DNA of 64,000 bases from Streptomyces collinus (GCF_031348265.1 NZ_CP133771.1:6076001-6140000); one strand, 5' to 3'; positions 43,440-52,785 are shown, numbered from the stretch's first letter. Made by a program: numbers and translations. Notes: a model not told the origin generated them from the sequence alone.

Positions 43440-45503
43440 CTACGGGAACGTCAGCTTCCAGCTGTTGATGTAGCCGGTGTCGACGGCCGCGTTGTCCTGG
43501 ACCCGCAGCTTCCAGACGCCGTTGGCCACCTCGGAGGAGGCGTTCACCGTGTAGGTGGTGTTCAGGTTGTCCGCGCTTCCGCCGGTGCCGTACCCCTTCA
43601 GGGTGTACGCCGTGCCGTCGGGGGCGACCAGATCCACCTTGAGGTCACCGATGTAGGTGTGCACGATGTCCACCGCGACCTGGAGGTTGGACGGCGCGTT
43701 GCCCGTCCGGCCGGAGACGGTGACCGACGACGTGACCGCCGCGCCCCGGTCCGGGATCGCCACGTCGGCGGTGTTCTCGAAGGACGTGCCGCCGCCGCCT
43801 CCGTCGCCGGGACGGGTGCCGACGTTGATGCCCGCCCACGCGTGCTGGACCGCCTTGTACTCGGCGCTGTCGGTGCCGTAGAGCTCACCGGTGGCCGCGA
43901 GGGTGCCGGTGCGGGCGCCCGCGTAGTTGGTGGTCGAGGTGAACTTCGTGGTGAGCGCGCGGAACCAGATCTTCTCCGCCTTGTCCCGGCCGATGCCGGT
44001 GACCGGAAGGCCGTCCGAGGTGGCCGAGTCGTACGTGACACCGTTGATGGTCTTGGTGCCGCTGCCCTCGCTCAGCAGGTAGAAGAAGTGGTTGGCCGGG
44101 CCCGACGAGTAGTGCACGTCGATCGAGCCGATGCCCGAGTACCAGCTGTCCTTGGACGCGCCGTCCTTGCTCGGCTTGTCCATGTAGCGCAGCGGCGTGC
44201 CGTCGCCGTTGATGTTGATCTCCTCGCCGATGAGGTAGTCACCGACGTCGGAGGAGTTGTTCGCGTAGAACTCGACCGTCGAGCCGAAGATGTCCGAGGT
44301 CGCCTCGTTCAGACCGCCGGACTCGCCGCTGTAGTTGAGGCCGGCGGTGTTCGAGGTGAGCCCGTGGGTCATCTCGTGCGCGGCCACGTCGATCGACGTC
44401 AGCGGGTTGGCGTTGCCCGAGCCGTCGCCGTAGGTCATGCAGAAGCAGCTGTCCGACCAGAAGGCGTTGACGTAGTTGTTGCCGTAGTGGACCCGGGAGT
44501 AGGCGCCCACGCCGTCGCCGCGGATGCCGGAGCGGCCGTGCACGTTCTTGTAGTAGTCCCAGGTGAGGGCGGCCCCGTAGTGCGCGTCGGCGCCCGCGGA
44601 CTCCAGGTTGGACGGGGTGCCGTTGCCCCAGACGTCGTCCGGTCCGGAGAACAGGGTGCCGGTGCCGGAGGTGCCGCGGTTGAGGTTGTACGTCTTGTGA
44701 TTGCCGCGGGCGCCGTCGGTGAGGTTGTACGTCGACCCGGACTGGGTGGTGGTGAGGTCGACCGTGCCGGAGTACACCGTGTTGCCGGTGCCGGTCTCGA
44801 TCGCCTCCCACTCGAACAACTTCTCGCCGGTGGTGGCGTCGGTGACGACGTGCAGTTCCTGCGGGGTGCCGTCGTGCTGGAAGCCGCCGACGACCGTCTC
44901 ATAGGCCACGACCGGCTTGCCGTTCGCGGCCCAGATCACCTTGCGGGGCGCGCGGTTGATGCCGGCGCCCTTGGCCTCGTCGGCCTCGCCGGCCTTCAGG
45001 GCCTGCTGCCGGGCCTTCGCGGCGGACACCGCGGTCTTCGTCGTCGCCGGCTTGATGGCGGCGCGGGTGGCCTTCGCGACGGCCGCGGTGGCGTCCGCCT
45101 CGGTGCTCTCGACGACCAGGTCGCCGCCGAGGACCGGCAGGCCGTCGTAGGTGCGCTCGTAGCGCGTGTGCACGGTGCCGTCGCGGTCCTTGAGGACGTC
45201 GCGGACGACCAGCTTCTCCTTGGCACCGAGGCCCAGTTCCTCGGCCGTCTCCGCCTTGGCGGCGTCGGCCTCGCGGATCAGCGCGGCGCGCTGGGCGGGA
45301 GTGAGCCTGACCGACTCGGAGCCGGGCTTCGCCTTGCTCGCGGCCGACGGTGCCTTCTCCGGGGCTGCGCTGGCGGTGCCGCCCTGGACGGCGGCGGCGA
45401 TCAGCGCGGCGACGCCGGCGAGGGCCACGGCCGCGGTGCGGCGGGGGGTGTGGGGAGTGCGTCTGTGGGAGGTGCCTCTTCGCGAGGAACTGCTTCTCAA
45501 CAC
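43440..45503 (-). CDS. Secreted M4 metalloprotease with C-terminal P domain
   Basis: 687 residues from GTG 45503, with AAGGAG 5 bases upstream. Signal peptide at about 22-48 (RRTAAVALAGVAALIAAAVQGGTASA), FTP/PepSY propeptide to about 210, then an M4 domain with VAAHEMTHGLTS and GGLNEATSDIFG. A Gly-rich hinge (RPGDGGGGGTS) leads to a proprotein-convertase P domain (about residues 570-687, SFENTADVAIPDRGAAVTSSV ... YINSWKLTFP), a beta-sandwich often found on secreted proteases. The catalytic part is very similar to the next gene, so the two arose by duplication. The P domain may aid folding, secretion or substrate binding. Confidence 0.94.
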   Translation of the reverse strand: MLRSSSSRRGTSHRRTPHTPRRTAAVALAGVAALIAAAVQGGTASAAPEKAPSAASKAKPGSESVRLTPAQRAALIREADAAKAETAEELGLGAKEKLVVRDVLKDRDGTVHTRYERTYDGLPVLGGDLVVESTEADATAAVAKATRAAIKPATTKTAVSAAKARQQALKAGEADEAKGAGINRAPRKVIWAANGKPVVAYETVVGGFQHDGTPQELHVVTDATTGEKLFEWEAIETGTGNTVYSGTVDLTTTQSGSTYNLTDGARGNHKTYNLNRGTSGTGTLFSGPDDVWGNGTPSNLESAGADAHYGAALTWDYYKNVHGRSGIRGDGVGAYSRVHYGNNYVNAFWSDSCFCMTYGDGSGNANPLTSIDVAAHEMTHGLTSNTAGLNYSGESGGLNEATSDIFGSTVEFYANNSSDVGDYLIGEEININGDGTPLRYMDKPSKDGASKDSWYSGIGSIDVHYSSGPANHFFYLLSEGSGTKTINGVTYDSATSDGLPVTGIGRDKAEKIWFRALTTKFTSTTNYAGARTGTLAATGELYGTDSAEYKAVQHAWAGINVGTRPGDGGGGGTSFENTADVAIPDRGAAVTSSVTVSGRTGNAPSNLQVAVDIVHTYIGDLKVDLVAPDGTAYTLKGYGTGGSADNLNTTYTVNASSEVANGVWKLRVQDNAAVDTGYINSWKLTFP

Positions 45504-45635
45504 TGACTCCTTCTGCGGGACCGGGGGTCGCCCGGCCTGGGGAGGTGAAGGTGTTGCTGTGGGGTTCCTGTGGAGCAGTCGTGGGAAGCGTGTCAGGGGA
45601 GCGCGCTTTCTGTCAGGACCGCGTCAAAAGTATGG

Positions 45636-45657
45636 CCGGAAACGGTCCGTTGTCCGG
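45636..45657. promoter_or_regulatory. Inverted repeat upstream of the M4 pair
   Basis: CCGGA-AACGG-T-CCGTT-G-TCCGG: AACGG and CCGTT form a perfect inner dyad, and CCGGA/TCCGG an outer one, with one bulge. It is in the 298-base gap between the M4 gene start and the ABC exporter end, about 135 bases upstream of the M4 start. Confidence 0.4.
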
Positions 45658-45801
45658 AAGTTCATGTTCGCTATACGGACGCTTCCCCGTCGTCGGGCAG
45701 GCCCCGTGCCAGGAGTGCCACAGTGCCGCGCAGGTCCCGCGGCCGCCACCCGCTCGTCGTGCCTGCCCGGTTCGGTCGGCGGGCCGCCTCCCGCCGCCGC
45801 C

Positions 45802-47676
45802 CTACGCCAGACTGTCCCGCCATGCCCGGTGCAGATCCGCGAACCTGCCCGTGCCCGCGATGAGTTCGGACGGTTCGCCGTCCTCCACGATCCGGCCGTG
45901 CTCCATCACCAGGACCCGGTCCGCGATCTCGACGGTCGACAGCCGGTGCGCGATGACCACCGCCGTACGGCCCTTCAGCACCGTCGTCATGGCCCGCTGC
46001 ACCGCACGCTCCCCGGGGACGTCCAGCGAGCTGGTCGCCTCGTCGAGGATCAGCACCGCCGGGTCGGCCAGCAACGCCCGGGCGAACGCCACCAGTTGCC
46101 GCTGCCCGGCGGAGATGCGGCCGCCCCGCTTGCGTACGTCGGTGTCGTAGCCGTCGGGCAGGCTGCTGATGAAGTCGTGTGCGCCGATCTCCTTGGCGGC
46201 CTGCTCGATCTCCTCGCGGGTGGCGTCCGGGCGGCCGATCGCGATGTTGTCGGCGACCGTGCCGGAGAACAGGAACGCCTCCTGCGTCACCATGACCACC
46301 CCGCGCCGCAGCTCGGGCACGGAGAGGTCGCGCAGGTCGACGCCGTCCAGCAGCACCCGGCCGCCGGAGGGGTCGTAGAACCGGGCCAGCAGCTTGGCCA
46401 GGGTCGACTTCCCGGCGCCGGTGGAGCCCACGACCGCGACCGTCTGTCCGGCCGGCAGGGTGAGGTCGAACGCGGGCAGCACCTCGCCGCCGGTGCGGTA
46501 GCCGAAGCGGACGCCGTCGAAGGCCACCGCGCGGCCGGGGTGCTCGCCTTCGAGCGGCGGGAGCTGCCGGGGGGTGGCCGGCTCGGGGACCGACGGGGTC
46601 TGGGCGAGCAGGCCGGCGATCTTCTCCAGCGAGGCCGCCGCCGACTGGTAGGAGTTGAGGAACATCCCGAGCCGGTCGATGGGGTCGTACAGCCGCCGCA
46701 GGTACAGGACCGCGGCCGCCAGCACGCCGAGGGCCAGCGTGCCGTCCGCGACCCGGTAGCCGCCCCACAGCACGATCGATGCGACCGCCGTGTTGGCGAC
46801 CAGCCGCGAGCCGGTGACGTAGCGGGCCATCTCCAGCAGCGCGTCGCCGTTGACCCGTTCGTGCCGCCGGTTGAGCACGCCGAAGTCCGTGTCGTTGGCG
46901 GCCTCGCGGCGGAAGGCGCGCACCGGCCGGATGCCGTTCATCGTCTCGACGAACTTGACGATGACGGCCGCGATGGCCGTCGACCGCGCCCGGTACACCC
47001 GGGCGGCCCGCCGCCGGTACCAGCGCACGAGCGCGTACAGCGGCACCAGGGACGCCACCGCCACGCCCCCGAGACCCAGGTCGAGCCAGAGCAGCATCGC
47101 CGAGATGTAGACGAAGGAGAGGATGACCGTCACGAGCTCCTGGAGGCCCTCGTCCAGCAGCTCGCGCAGGGACTCCACGTCGGCCGTGGAGCGGGAGATG
47201 AGCCGGCCCGAGGTGTAGCGCTCATGGAAGTCGACGCTCAGCGCCTGCGCGTGGCGGAAGATCCGGCCGCGCAGGTCGAGCAGCACGTCCTGGCTGACCC
47301 GGGCCGCGGCGGCGACGAACGCGAACTGCAGCCCGCCCGCGGCCAGTGCGCACCCCAGATAGCCGGCGCCCACCGCGATCAGCGGACCGTGGTCCTGCGC
47401 CCGGAAGGCCGGTACGGCACGGTCGATGGCGTACGCCACGAGCAGCGGGCCCGCCTGTACGACCGCCTGCTGGAGCAGCAGCAGGAACGTGGTGACCGCG
47501 ACCCGGGCCTTCATGGGCGCGAGCAGGGAACGCAGCAGGGCTCCGGTGGCGCCCGGCGGAGTGGGCAGGACGTCCCGGTCGAAGGGGTCGCCGGCTGTGG
47601 CGGGCCGGTCGTCCGGTTGCCGGCCGGGCCGGTCGTCGGGTTTGTCGCCGGCCGGTGCGCCGGTGGCCACCGTCAT
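45802..47676 (-). CDS. ABC exporter half-transporter, partner B
   Basis: 624 residues from ATG 47676, overlapping the partner's stop as ATGA. A Pro/Asp/Gly-rich N-terminal tail of about 55 residues precedes six membrane helices (about 60-340) and a nucleotide-binding domain. Walker A is VVGSTGAGKSTLAKLL and Walker B with catalytic Glu is AVLILDEATSSLD. The signature is degenerate, ISAGQ instead of LSGGQ. Together with the partner, which has a normal LSGGQ but no catalytic Glu, it would form a heterodimer with one active and one degenerate ATP site, as in TM287/288 and BmrCD. The substrate is unknown; drug or lipid export is likely. Confidence 0.92.
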   Translation of the reverse strand: MTVATGAPAGDKPDDRPGRQPDDRPATAGDPFDRDVLPTPPGATGALLRSLLAPMKARVAVTTFLLLLQQAVVQAGPLLVAYAIDRAVPAFRAQDHGPLIAVGAGYLGCALAAGGLQFAFVAAAARVSQDVLLDLRGRIFRHAQALSVDFHERYTSGRLISRSTADVESLRELLDEGLQELVTVILSFVYISAMLLWLDLGLGGVAVASLVPLYALVRWYRRRAARVYRARSTAIAAVIVKFVETMNGIRPVRAFRREAANDTDFGVLNRRHERVNGDALLEMARYVTGSRLVANTAVASIVLWGGYRVADGTLALGVLAAAVLYLRRLYDPIDRLGMFLNSYQSAAASLEKIAGLLAQTPSVPEPATPRQLPPLEGEHPGRAVAFDGVRFGYRTGGEVLPAFDLTLPAGQTVAVVGSTGAGKSTLAKLLARFYDPSGGRVLLDGVDLRDLSVPELRRGVVMVTQEAFLFSGTVADNIAIGRPDATREEIEQAAKEIGAHDFISSLPDGYDTDVRKRGGRISAGQRQLVAFARALLADPAVLILDEATSSLDVPGERAVQRAMTTVLKGRTAVVIAHRLSTVEIADRVLVMEHGRIVEDGEPSELIAGTGRFADLHRAWRDSLA

Positions 47677-49742
47677 CGGGCGCCCTCCTCTTCCCCTGAC
47701 ATCAGATACGCGTACTCGGCGTTCGTGCGCAGCAGTTCGTGGTGGGTGCCGACCGCGGCGATCCTCCCGCCGGACAGCAGCGCGACACGGTCGGCGAGCA
47801 GCACGGTGGAGGGGCGGTGCGCCACGATCAGGGCGGTTGTGTCCGCGAGGACCTGCCGCAGGGCGGCCTCCACGGCGGCCTCCGTGTGCACGTCCAGGGC
47901 CGACAGCGGGTCGTCCAGGACGAGGAACTCCGGCTGCGCGACGACGGCCCGGGCGAGCGCGAGGCGCTGGCGCTGGCCGCCGGAGAGGCTGAGGCCCTGC
48001 TCGCCCACCGGGGTGTCCGTCCCCTGGGGCAGGGAGTGCACGAAGCCGGCCTGGGCGACGGCGAGCGCGCGCTCCAGGTCGGCATGGCCGGCGGTGTCCT
48101 TCGCCCCCATGAGAACGTTGTCGCCCACCGAGGCGGAGAACAGCGTGGGCTCCTCGAAGGCCACGGCGACCTTGGCGCGCAGCGCCTCCCTGGACAGGCC
48201 GGTGATGTCGGCGCCGTCGAGGGTGATGCGGCCCGAGGTCAGCTCGTACAGGCGGGGGATGAGCGCGGTGAGGGTGGTCTTCCCGCTGCCGGTGGCACCG
48301 ACCAGCGCCATGGACTCGCCCGGACGGATGTGCAGGTCGATGTGCTGAAGGACGGGCAGGCTGTCGGACGGGGCGTCGGGGTAGCGGAACCGGACGTCGT
48401 GGAAACGGAGCCCCTTTTCCTGGACGGTCGCCGAGCCGGGGCGGGGTCCGGTGCCGGAGGGCGAGCCGGAGCCAGACCCGAAGGCCGGGGCGAAGCCCGC
48501 GTCGGAGGCCGGGGCGCGGCCGGAGCCGGAACGAGAGCGGGAGCCGTTGCCGGAGCCCGGGGCGGAGCGGGTGCCGGGGCCGGAAGCGGAGCCGAGGCCT
48601 GGGGTGGAACCGGAGCCGGGGCCCTGGGCGGAGCCCGTGCCGGAGCCGGAGCCGGAGCCGGTGCCGGGGGCGGAGCCCGAGTCGGCGTCCGGGGCGGAGC
48701 CGGTGCCCGGGCCCGGGGTCGCGGCCGCGGCCGGGGTGCCGCCAGCCCCCTCCACCTCCGCGTCCATCACCTCGAAGTACCGCTCCGTCGCCGTCGCCGC
48801 CTCCTGGCTCATCGCCAGCAGGAAACCGATCGACTCCACCGGCCACCGCAGCGCCAGCGCCGTCGACAGGAACGCCACCAGCGTCCCGGCCGACAGGACA
48901 CCGTCGGCCACCTGGACGACCCCCACCACCAGAGCCGCCCCGATCGCCACCTCCGGCAGCGTCACGATGACGCCCCAGATCGTCGCCAGCAGCCGCGCCT
49001 TGCGCAGTTCCGTGCCGCGCAGCGTCTTCGACAGGTCCCGGAACGCCCGCTCCTGGCTCCGGTGGCGGCCGAAGCCCTTGATGATGCGGATGCCGAGCAC
49101 ACTCTCCTCGACGACCGTCGTCAGGTCGCCGACCTGGTCCTGGGCGCGGCGGGCCAGCTTCGCGTAACGCCTCTCGAAGATCACGCACGTGACCATGACG
49201 GGGACGGCGGGCCCGAGGATGACCAGCCCCAGCGTCCAGTCCTGGAGCAGCATGATGATCACGCCGACCAGGATCGTCACCCCGTTGACCAGGAGGAACG
49301 TCAGCGGAAACGCGAGGAACATGCGCAGCAGCATCAGGTCCGTCGTCCCCCGGGAGAGCAACTGCCCCGAGGCCCACCGGTCGTGGAAGGCCACCGGCAG
49401 CCGCTGGAGGTGCCCGTACAGAGCCGCCCGCATCGACGCCTCGACATGCGAGAGCGGCCGGGCCACCAGCCACCTCCGCAGCCCGAACAACAGGGCCTCC
49501 GTGAAGCCGAGCAGCAGCAGGAACAGCGCGCCGAGCCACACGCCCGCCGGGTCCCGGTCGGCGATCGGCCCGTCCACCATCCACTTCAGGGCGAGCGGGA
49601 TCACCAGGCCCACGCAGGAGGCGACTATGGCGACCAACGCGGCACCGAACAGCCGCGCCCGCACGGGCCGCACGTACGGCCACAGGCGCAGCAGCGTACG
49701 CACGGCGGAACGGTCCTGGGCGGGGGCTGGTGTCGTGGCCAT
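47673..49742 (-). CDS. ABC exporter half-transporter, partner A, with Gly/Ser linker
   Basis: 689 residues from ATG 49742. Membrane domain at residues of about 20-325, nucleotide-binding domain at about 445-680. Walker A is LVGATGSGKTTLTAL and the signature LSLSGGQRQRL is canonical. Walker B is EFLVLDDPLSALD, with Asp where the catalytic Glu should be. The Q-loop reads FEEPTLF rather than QEP. Between the domains (about residues 333-440) is a run of G-S-G-S, P-G-T-G and A-P-G units, absent from ordinary exporters of about 580-600 residues. It is co-translated with partner B. Confidence 0.92.
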   Translation of the reverse strand: MATTPAPAQDRSAVRTLLRLWPYVRPVRARLFGAALVAIVASCVGLVIPLALKWMVDGPIADRDPAGVWLGALFLLLLGFTEALLFGLRRWLVARPLSHVEASMRAALYGHLQRLPVAFHDRWASGQLLSRGTTDLMLLRMFLAFPLTFLLVNGVTILVGVIIMLLQDWTLGLVILGPAVPVMVTCVIFERRYAKLARRAQDQVGDLTTVVEESVLGIRIIKGFGRHRSQERAFRDLSKTLRGTELRKARLLATIWGVIVTLPEVAIGAALVVGVVQVADGVLSAGTLVAFLSTALALRWPVESIGFLLAMSQEAATATERYFEVMDAEVEGAGGTPAAAATPGPGTGSAPDADSGSAPGTGSGSGSGTGSAQGPGSGSTPGLGSASGPGTRSAPGSGNGSRSRSGSGRAPASDAGFAPAFGSGSGSPSGTGPRPGSATVQEKGLRFHDVRFRYPDAPSDSLPVLQHIDLHIRPGESMALVGATGSGKTTLTALIPRLYELTSGRITLDGADITGLSREALRAKVAVAFEEPTLFSASVGDNVLMGAKDTAGHADLERALAVAQAGFVHSLPQGTDTPVGEQGLSLSGGQRQRLALARAVVAQPEFLVLDDPLSALDVHTEAAVEAALRQVLADTTALIVAHRPSTVLLADRVALLSGGRIAAVGTHHELLRTNAEYAYLMSGEEEGAR
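48427..48770 (-). repeat. Degenerate repeats coding the exporter linker
   Basis: Imperfect GGAGCCGGAGCC- and GGTGCCGGGG-like units on the plus strand correspond to Gly-Ser-Gly and Pro-Gly codons on the minus strand. The block keeps the exporter frame for about 110 codons. Confidence 0.85.
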
Positions 49743-49823
49743 CAGCAGCGAGCCTACGGTTCGCCACTGACACTGCCCACCGAGTTTCCGCCGGACCCGG
49801 GTCGGCCGTTGGTCCTACGACCT

Positions 49824-49864
49824 GGGGGTACCTCCCTGCCCGAGCGAAGCCGAGAGCTTGAGGG
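49824..49864. repeat. Streptomyces-type dispersed intergenic repeat
   Basis: GGGGGTACCTCCCTGCCCGA followed by GCGAAGCCGAGAGCTTGAGG is a short element I recall from many Streptomyces intergenic regions. The core CGAGCGAAGCCGAG is a near palindrome. One copy was noticed here. Confidence 0.45.
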
Positions 49865-50004
49865 GCGACGGGTCGTACGGCCGCACCGGCCGGGTCGTAG
49901 GGCCGCATCAACCGATCGGCTGATGTCCGTTCGAGCGCGACGGCCGATGTGGCGGACCCCGCCCCGCCGGGACCCTCTTCGTATGCCGACCGCACCCGTC
50001 ATCG

Positions 50005-50544
50005 GGCGAGGCACCGAACGGCGTCGAGGTGGTCTCGCTCGCCGCGGGCCTCGACCCGGACGTGAACCTGATGGATCTGCGCATGCCGGGCGGCGGGGGA
50101 GTGGACGCCATCCGCGAACTGGGCCGCACCGGCGCCCGCGCCAAGGTCCTCGTCCTCACCACCTACGACACCGACTCCGACACCCTCCCCGCGATCGAGG
50201 CGGGTGCGACCGGCTATTTCCTGAAGGACGCCCCGCGCGAGGAGCTGTTCTCGGCGGTCCGGGCGGCATCGGAAGGCCACACGGTCCTCTCCCCGGCGGT
50301 GGCCTCCCGCCTGGTCTCCGCGGTCCGTACGCCCAGGGCCCCCGGCAACGAGCCGCTCTCCGCCCGGGAACGCGAGGTCCTGGCCCTGGTGGCCAAGGGC
50401 ACCTCCAACCGCGAGATCGCCCGCGAACTGTTCATCAGCGAGGCGACCGTGAAGACCCACCTCACCCACCTCTACGCCAAGCTCGGCGCCAACGACCGCG
50501 CGGCGGCGGTCGCGGTCGCCTACGACCGGGGGATCCTCGGCTAG
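50005..50544 (+). pseudogene. N-terminally truncated NarL/LuxR response regulator
   Basis: Recognisable coding starts at G-E-A-P-N-G-V-E-V-V near 50005, the second half of helix 1/strand 2 in a receiver domain. The phospho-acceptor Asp survives in NLMDLRMPG, as do LTTYDTDSD, ATGYFLKDAP and the LuxR helix-turn-helix (PLSAREREVLALVAKGTSNREIARELFISEATVKTHLTHLYAKLGA). The first 40 or so residues, including the acidic metal-binding pair, are absent. The sequence upstream reads as unrelated. A GTG at 50029 gives a 171-residue frame but no ribosome site. No histidine kinase gene is adjacent, so the pair has decayed. Confidence 0.7.
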
Positions 50545-50750
50545 AAGACCCATGAGTGTGATCCCGGCCCCGGCGATCATGCTCATCGCTCCCCACCCTC
50601 CCCGCCCGCCGACCTCGCGCGCAGCGGAGCCCGGGCCTGACGGCAGAATGATCTCGGCCGACTGCAGGTCGGTCACGACACAGGAACGGCGTGCCAAGAG
50701 CGAGGACTTTCACCCGGGTTCGGCGCGCTGCATGATCAAGAGAACGGGGA

Positions 50751-51878
50751 ATGTTCGTGGGACGCCTTGTCCAGGCCGGAATAGCGGCTGGAGCCGCGCT
50801 GCTGCTCACCGCGTGCGGCGGTGGAGCTGAGGAAGACGGGGAGAGCGCGGCCGACGGCGGCAGTATGAAGAAGCCCGCGGACGCCGCGGCCGCGTCGCTG
50901 GCACAGAAGAGCTCCCTGACGGTGGCGTGGTGCCACGAGATACCGCAGGGCGAGGACGATGTCCTGTACGGGCTGACCCTGCGCTCGTACTCGGTGAAGG
51001 ACGGGTCCGTGGTCGCGGAGCGCCAGACGGTCCTGCCCGCCGACGTGGTACCCGAGAGGGTGTGCGAGAGCGACAACGGTGGGGCCGGCTTCGCCTTCGA
51101 CAAGGATTTCTCGATGGTCGCGGGTATCAAGGAGGCGGATCTCAAGAAGCGGGCCGGAGCGTACGACCTCGCCGGCGGCGAGGAGGTCTCTCCGCCGCCC
51201 GCAGACGAATTCACCGAGCGCCCCGACAACGCAGGTGCCGCCTTCCACCCCACGACCGGGCTGCTCTGGGTGAGACAGGGCGTCTACGAAGGCGAGACCG
51301 ATTACAGCGTGCGTGACGCCAGGAAGGGCTACTCGACCGAGAAGACCCTGAGCGACAACGCCGCCTTCAGCCAGGACGCCACCACGACCGCCACCGCACA
51401 GGCGGCGACCGGCAACCCTCATGCGCTCACGCCCAACGGCAGCGTGGAGGCCTGGTGGAACGATGACGACCTGCGGACCAGCGGAATCGGGCTGAGCCGT
51501 GTCACGCCGCCGGGCAAGGACACCGAGTTGATCGAGGCCAAGGGGCTCGACGACGGGCTCGCCTGCGAGCCCGCGTTCTGGCGCACCAACACGTCCCTGG
51601 TATGCAGCCTGCGGGAAATCACCTTCACGTCCGACTACACGTCGGTTGAGAAGGACGAGGAACTGGTCCCCGCCAACGACCGCACCAACGGCATCCCGGT
51701 CGCGTCCCCGGACGGCAAGGCCTTCGCGTTCATCTCTGAGGGCGAGGGCGACCAACTGGCGCTGTTCCGCGTGGCCTTCGCGGCCGGTGGTACCGCTCAG
51801 CCGGTGAAGGTCGCCGACCTGGAGGCGCCCCTCGACGGCGCCCGCGACCACATCGAGACGCTGGTCCGCTGGAACTGA
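50751..51878 (+). CDS. Putative lipoprotein, function unknown
   Basis: 375 residues from ATG 50751; GTG 50757 fits the upstream ACGGGGA slightly better. The N-terminus RLVQAGIAAGAALLLTACGGG is a lipoprotein signal with the lipobox Cys at about residue 22, followed by a Gly/Glu/Asp-rich linker. The rest is a soluble domain with several cysteines and short motifs like TPNGSVEAWWNDDDLRTSG and ASPDGKAFAFISEGEGDQLALFRV, which suggest a beta-propeller-like fold. No family was recognised. It is anchored outside the membrane. Another lipoprotein follows 71 bases later on the same strand. Confidence 0.65.
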   Translation: MFVGRLVQAGIAAGAALLLTACGGGAEEDGESAADGGSMKKPADAAAASLAQKSSLTVAWCHEIPQGEDDVLYGLTLRSYSVKDGSVVAERQTVLPADVVPERVCESDNGGAGFAFDKDFSMVAGIKEADLKKRAGAYDLAGGEEVSPPPADEFTERPDNAGAAFHPTTGLLWVRQGVYEGETDYSVRDARKGYSTEKTLSDNAAFSQDATTTATAQAATGNPHALTPNGSVEAWWNDDDLRTSGIGLSRVTPPGKDTELIEAKGLDDGLACEPAFWRTNTSLVCSLREITFTSDYTSVEKDEELVPANDRTNGIPVASPDGKAFAFISEGEGDQLALFRVAFAAGGTAQPVKVADLEAPLDGARDHIETLVRWN

Positions 51879-51949
51879 TCCGGTAGCCGATGATGACCGG
51901 TCAGAAACGATCGAATGTGGCTACAGAACAACCAACGGGGAGAGGGAAC

Positions 51950-52558
51950 ATGCGCACGTGGACGACTCGCGCAGTACCGGCTGCGGTGGGAGCCCTGGCG
52001 CTCACCGCCGCACTGACGGGCTGCAACGACTCGGCGACGGGTAAGGCCAAGAGCACCGGGACACCGGAGGCGGACGGCAAGGCGACCAACGCCCGGACCG
52101 TCTACCGTCTGGGCGAGGCCAGTCCGCCGCAGGAGTCCGGCATGACGCGGTCGAAGGGCAGCACGTTCACGGTCACCCCCGTCAAGGTGGAGACCGGCAC
52201 GAAGGCCGACGTGGAGAAGTCCGGCGTGAAGCTGGACAAGAGCGACGGCCCACAGGTGCCCGTGTACGTGACGGTCAAGTACGCCCACGAGAGCGGCAAG
52301 GCCATGCTGCTGGGGGACATGGATGACGACCTGGTCGTCAGGACGAGCGCGAACCAGCGCACCAAGGCGCTCCTCGTCATCCTGGGCCAGGCCACGTGGC
52401 CGAACTGCCCCGCGCCGGACACCGAGAAGCAGCTGGGCGCCGGACAGTCCGAGACGGTCTGCACCGCGTTCCTCATCCCCGCGAGCCAGACGCCGGCCGC
52501 CGTCGAACTGACCCAGGGCTACTACAAGCCGCCGCTGGAGTGGCCGGTCAAGAACTGA
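51950..52558 (+). CDS. Putative lipoprotein, function unknown
   Basis: 202 residues from ATG 51950, with GGGGAGAGGGAA immediately upstream; an earlier in-frame ATG at 51890 lacks such a site. The signal ends in the lipobox ALTGC (Cys at about residue 24), followed by a Thr/Ala/Lys linker. The domain VPVYVTVKYAHESGKAMLLGDMDDDLVVRTSANQ resembles the immunoglobulin-like exported domain seen in many Gram-positive lipoproteins of unknown role. Two later cysteines (WPNCPAPD, TVCTAF) could form a disulfide. It is probably co-expressed with the preceding lipoprotein. Confidence 0.65.
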   Translation: MRTWTTRAVPAAVGALALTAALTGCNDSATGKAKSTGTPEADGKATNARTVYRLGEASPPQESGMTRSKGSTFTVTPVKVETGTKADVEKSGVKLDKSDGPQVPVYVTVKYAHESGKAMLLGDMDDDLVVRTSANQRTKALLVILGQATWPNCPAPDTEKQLGAGQSETVCTAFLIPASQTPAAVELTQGYYKPPLEWPVKN

Positions 52559-52752
52559 CCTCGATCGGTGGGCCGGTCCGGGAGAAGGCTGCCTTGGCGA
52601 TCGACGGCCAGGGCATCCCTCCCAGCGCAGGCTCCGGGCCGGCCCCCGGACGGCCGCCGCGGTCGGGAGACGGGCGGTCGAGGACAGCAGGCCGGGCCCC
52701 GGGTGCCACGCCGCCGGATGGCCCATCCCGCCGATTTACGACCTTTGCCCCC

Positions 52753-52785
52753 TAATCTGCGCGATATGAATAAATGTCATATCGC
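52753..52785 (+). promoter_or_regulatory. Candidate -10 box and palindrome over the start codon
   Basis: TAATCT (52753-52758) is 7 bases from the ATG at 52766, and no ribosome site exists, so the message may be leaderless. A perfect dyad GCGATATGA-N7-TCATATCGC (52761-52785) contains the ATG. It would suit an operator at the transcription start, or an RNA hairpin that hides the start codon. Confidence 0.6.

Noticed and set aside
45802..49995. A 1397-codon frame spanning both ABC genes.
   Set aside because: Only the part after ATG 47676 is transporter B; upstream it is a shadow of transporter A.
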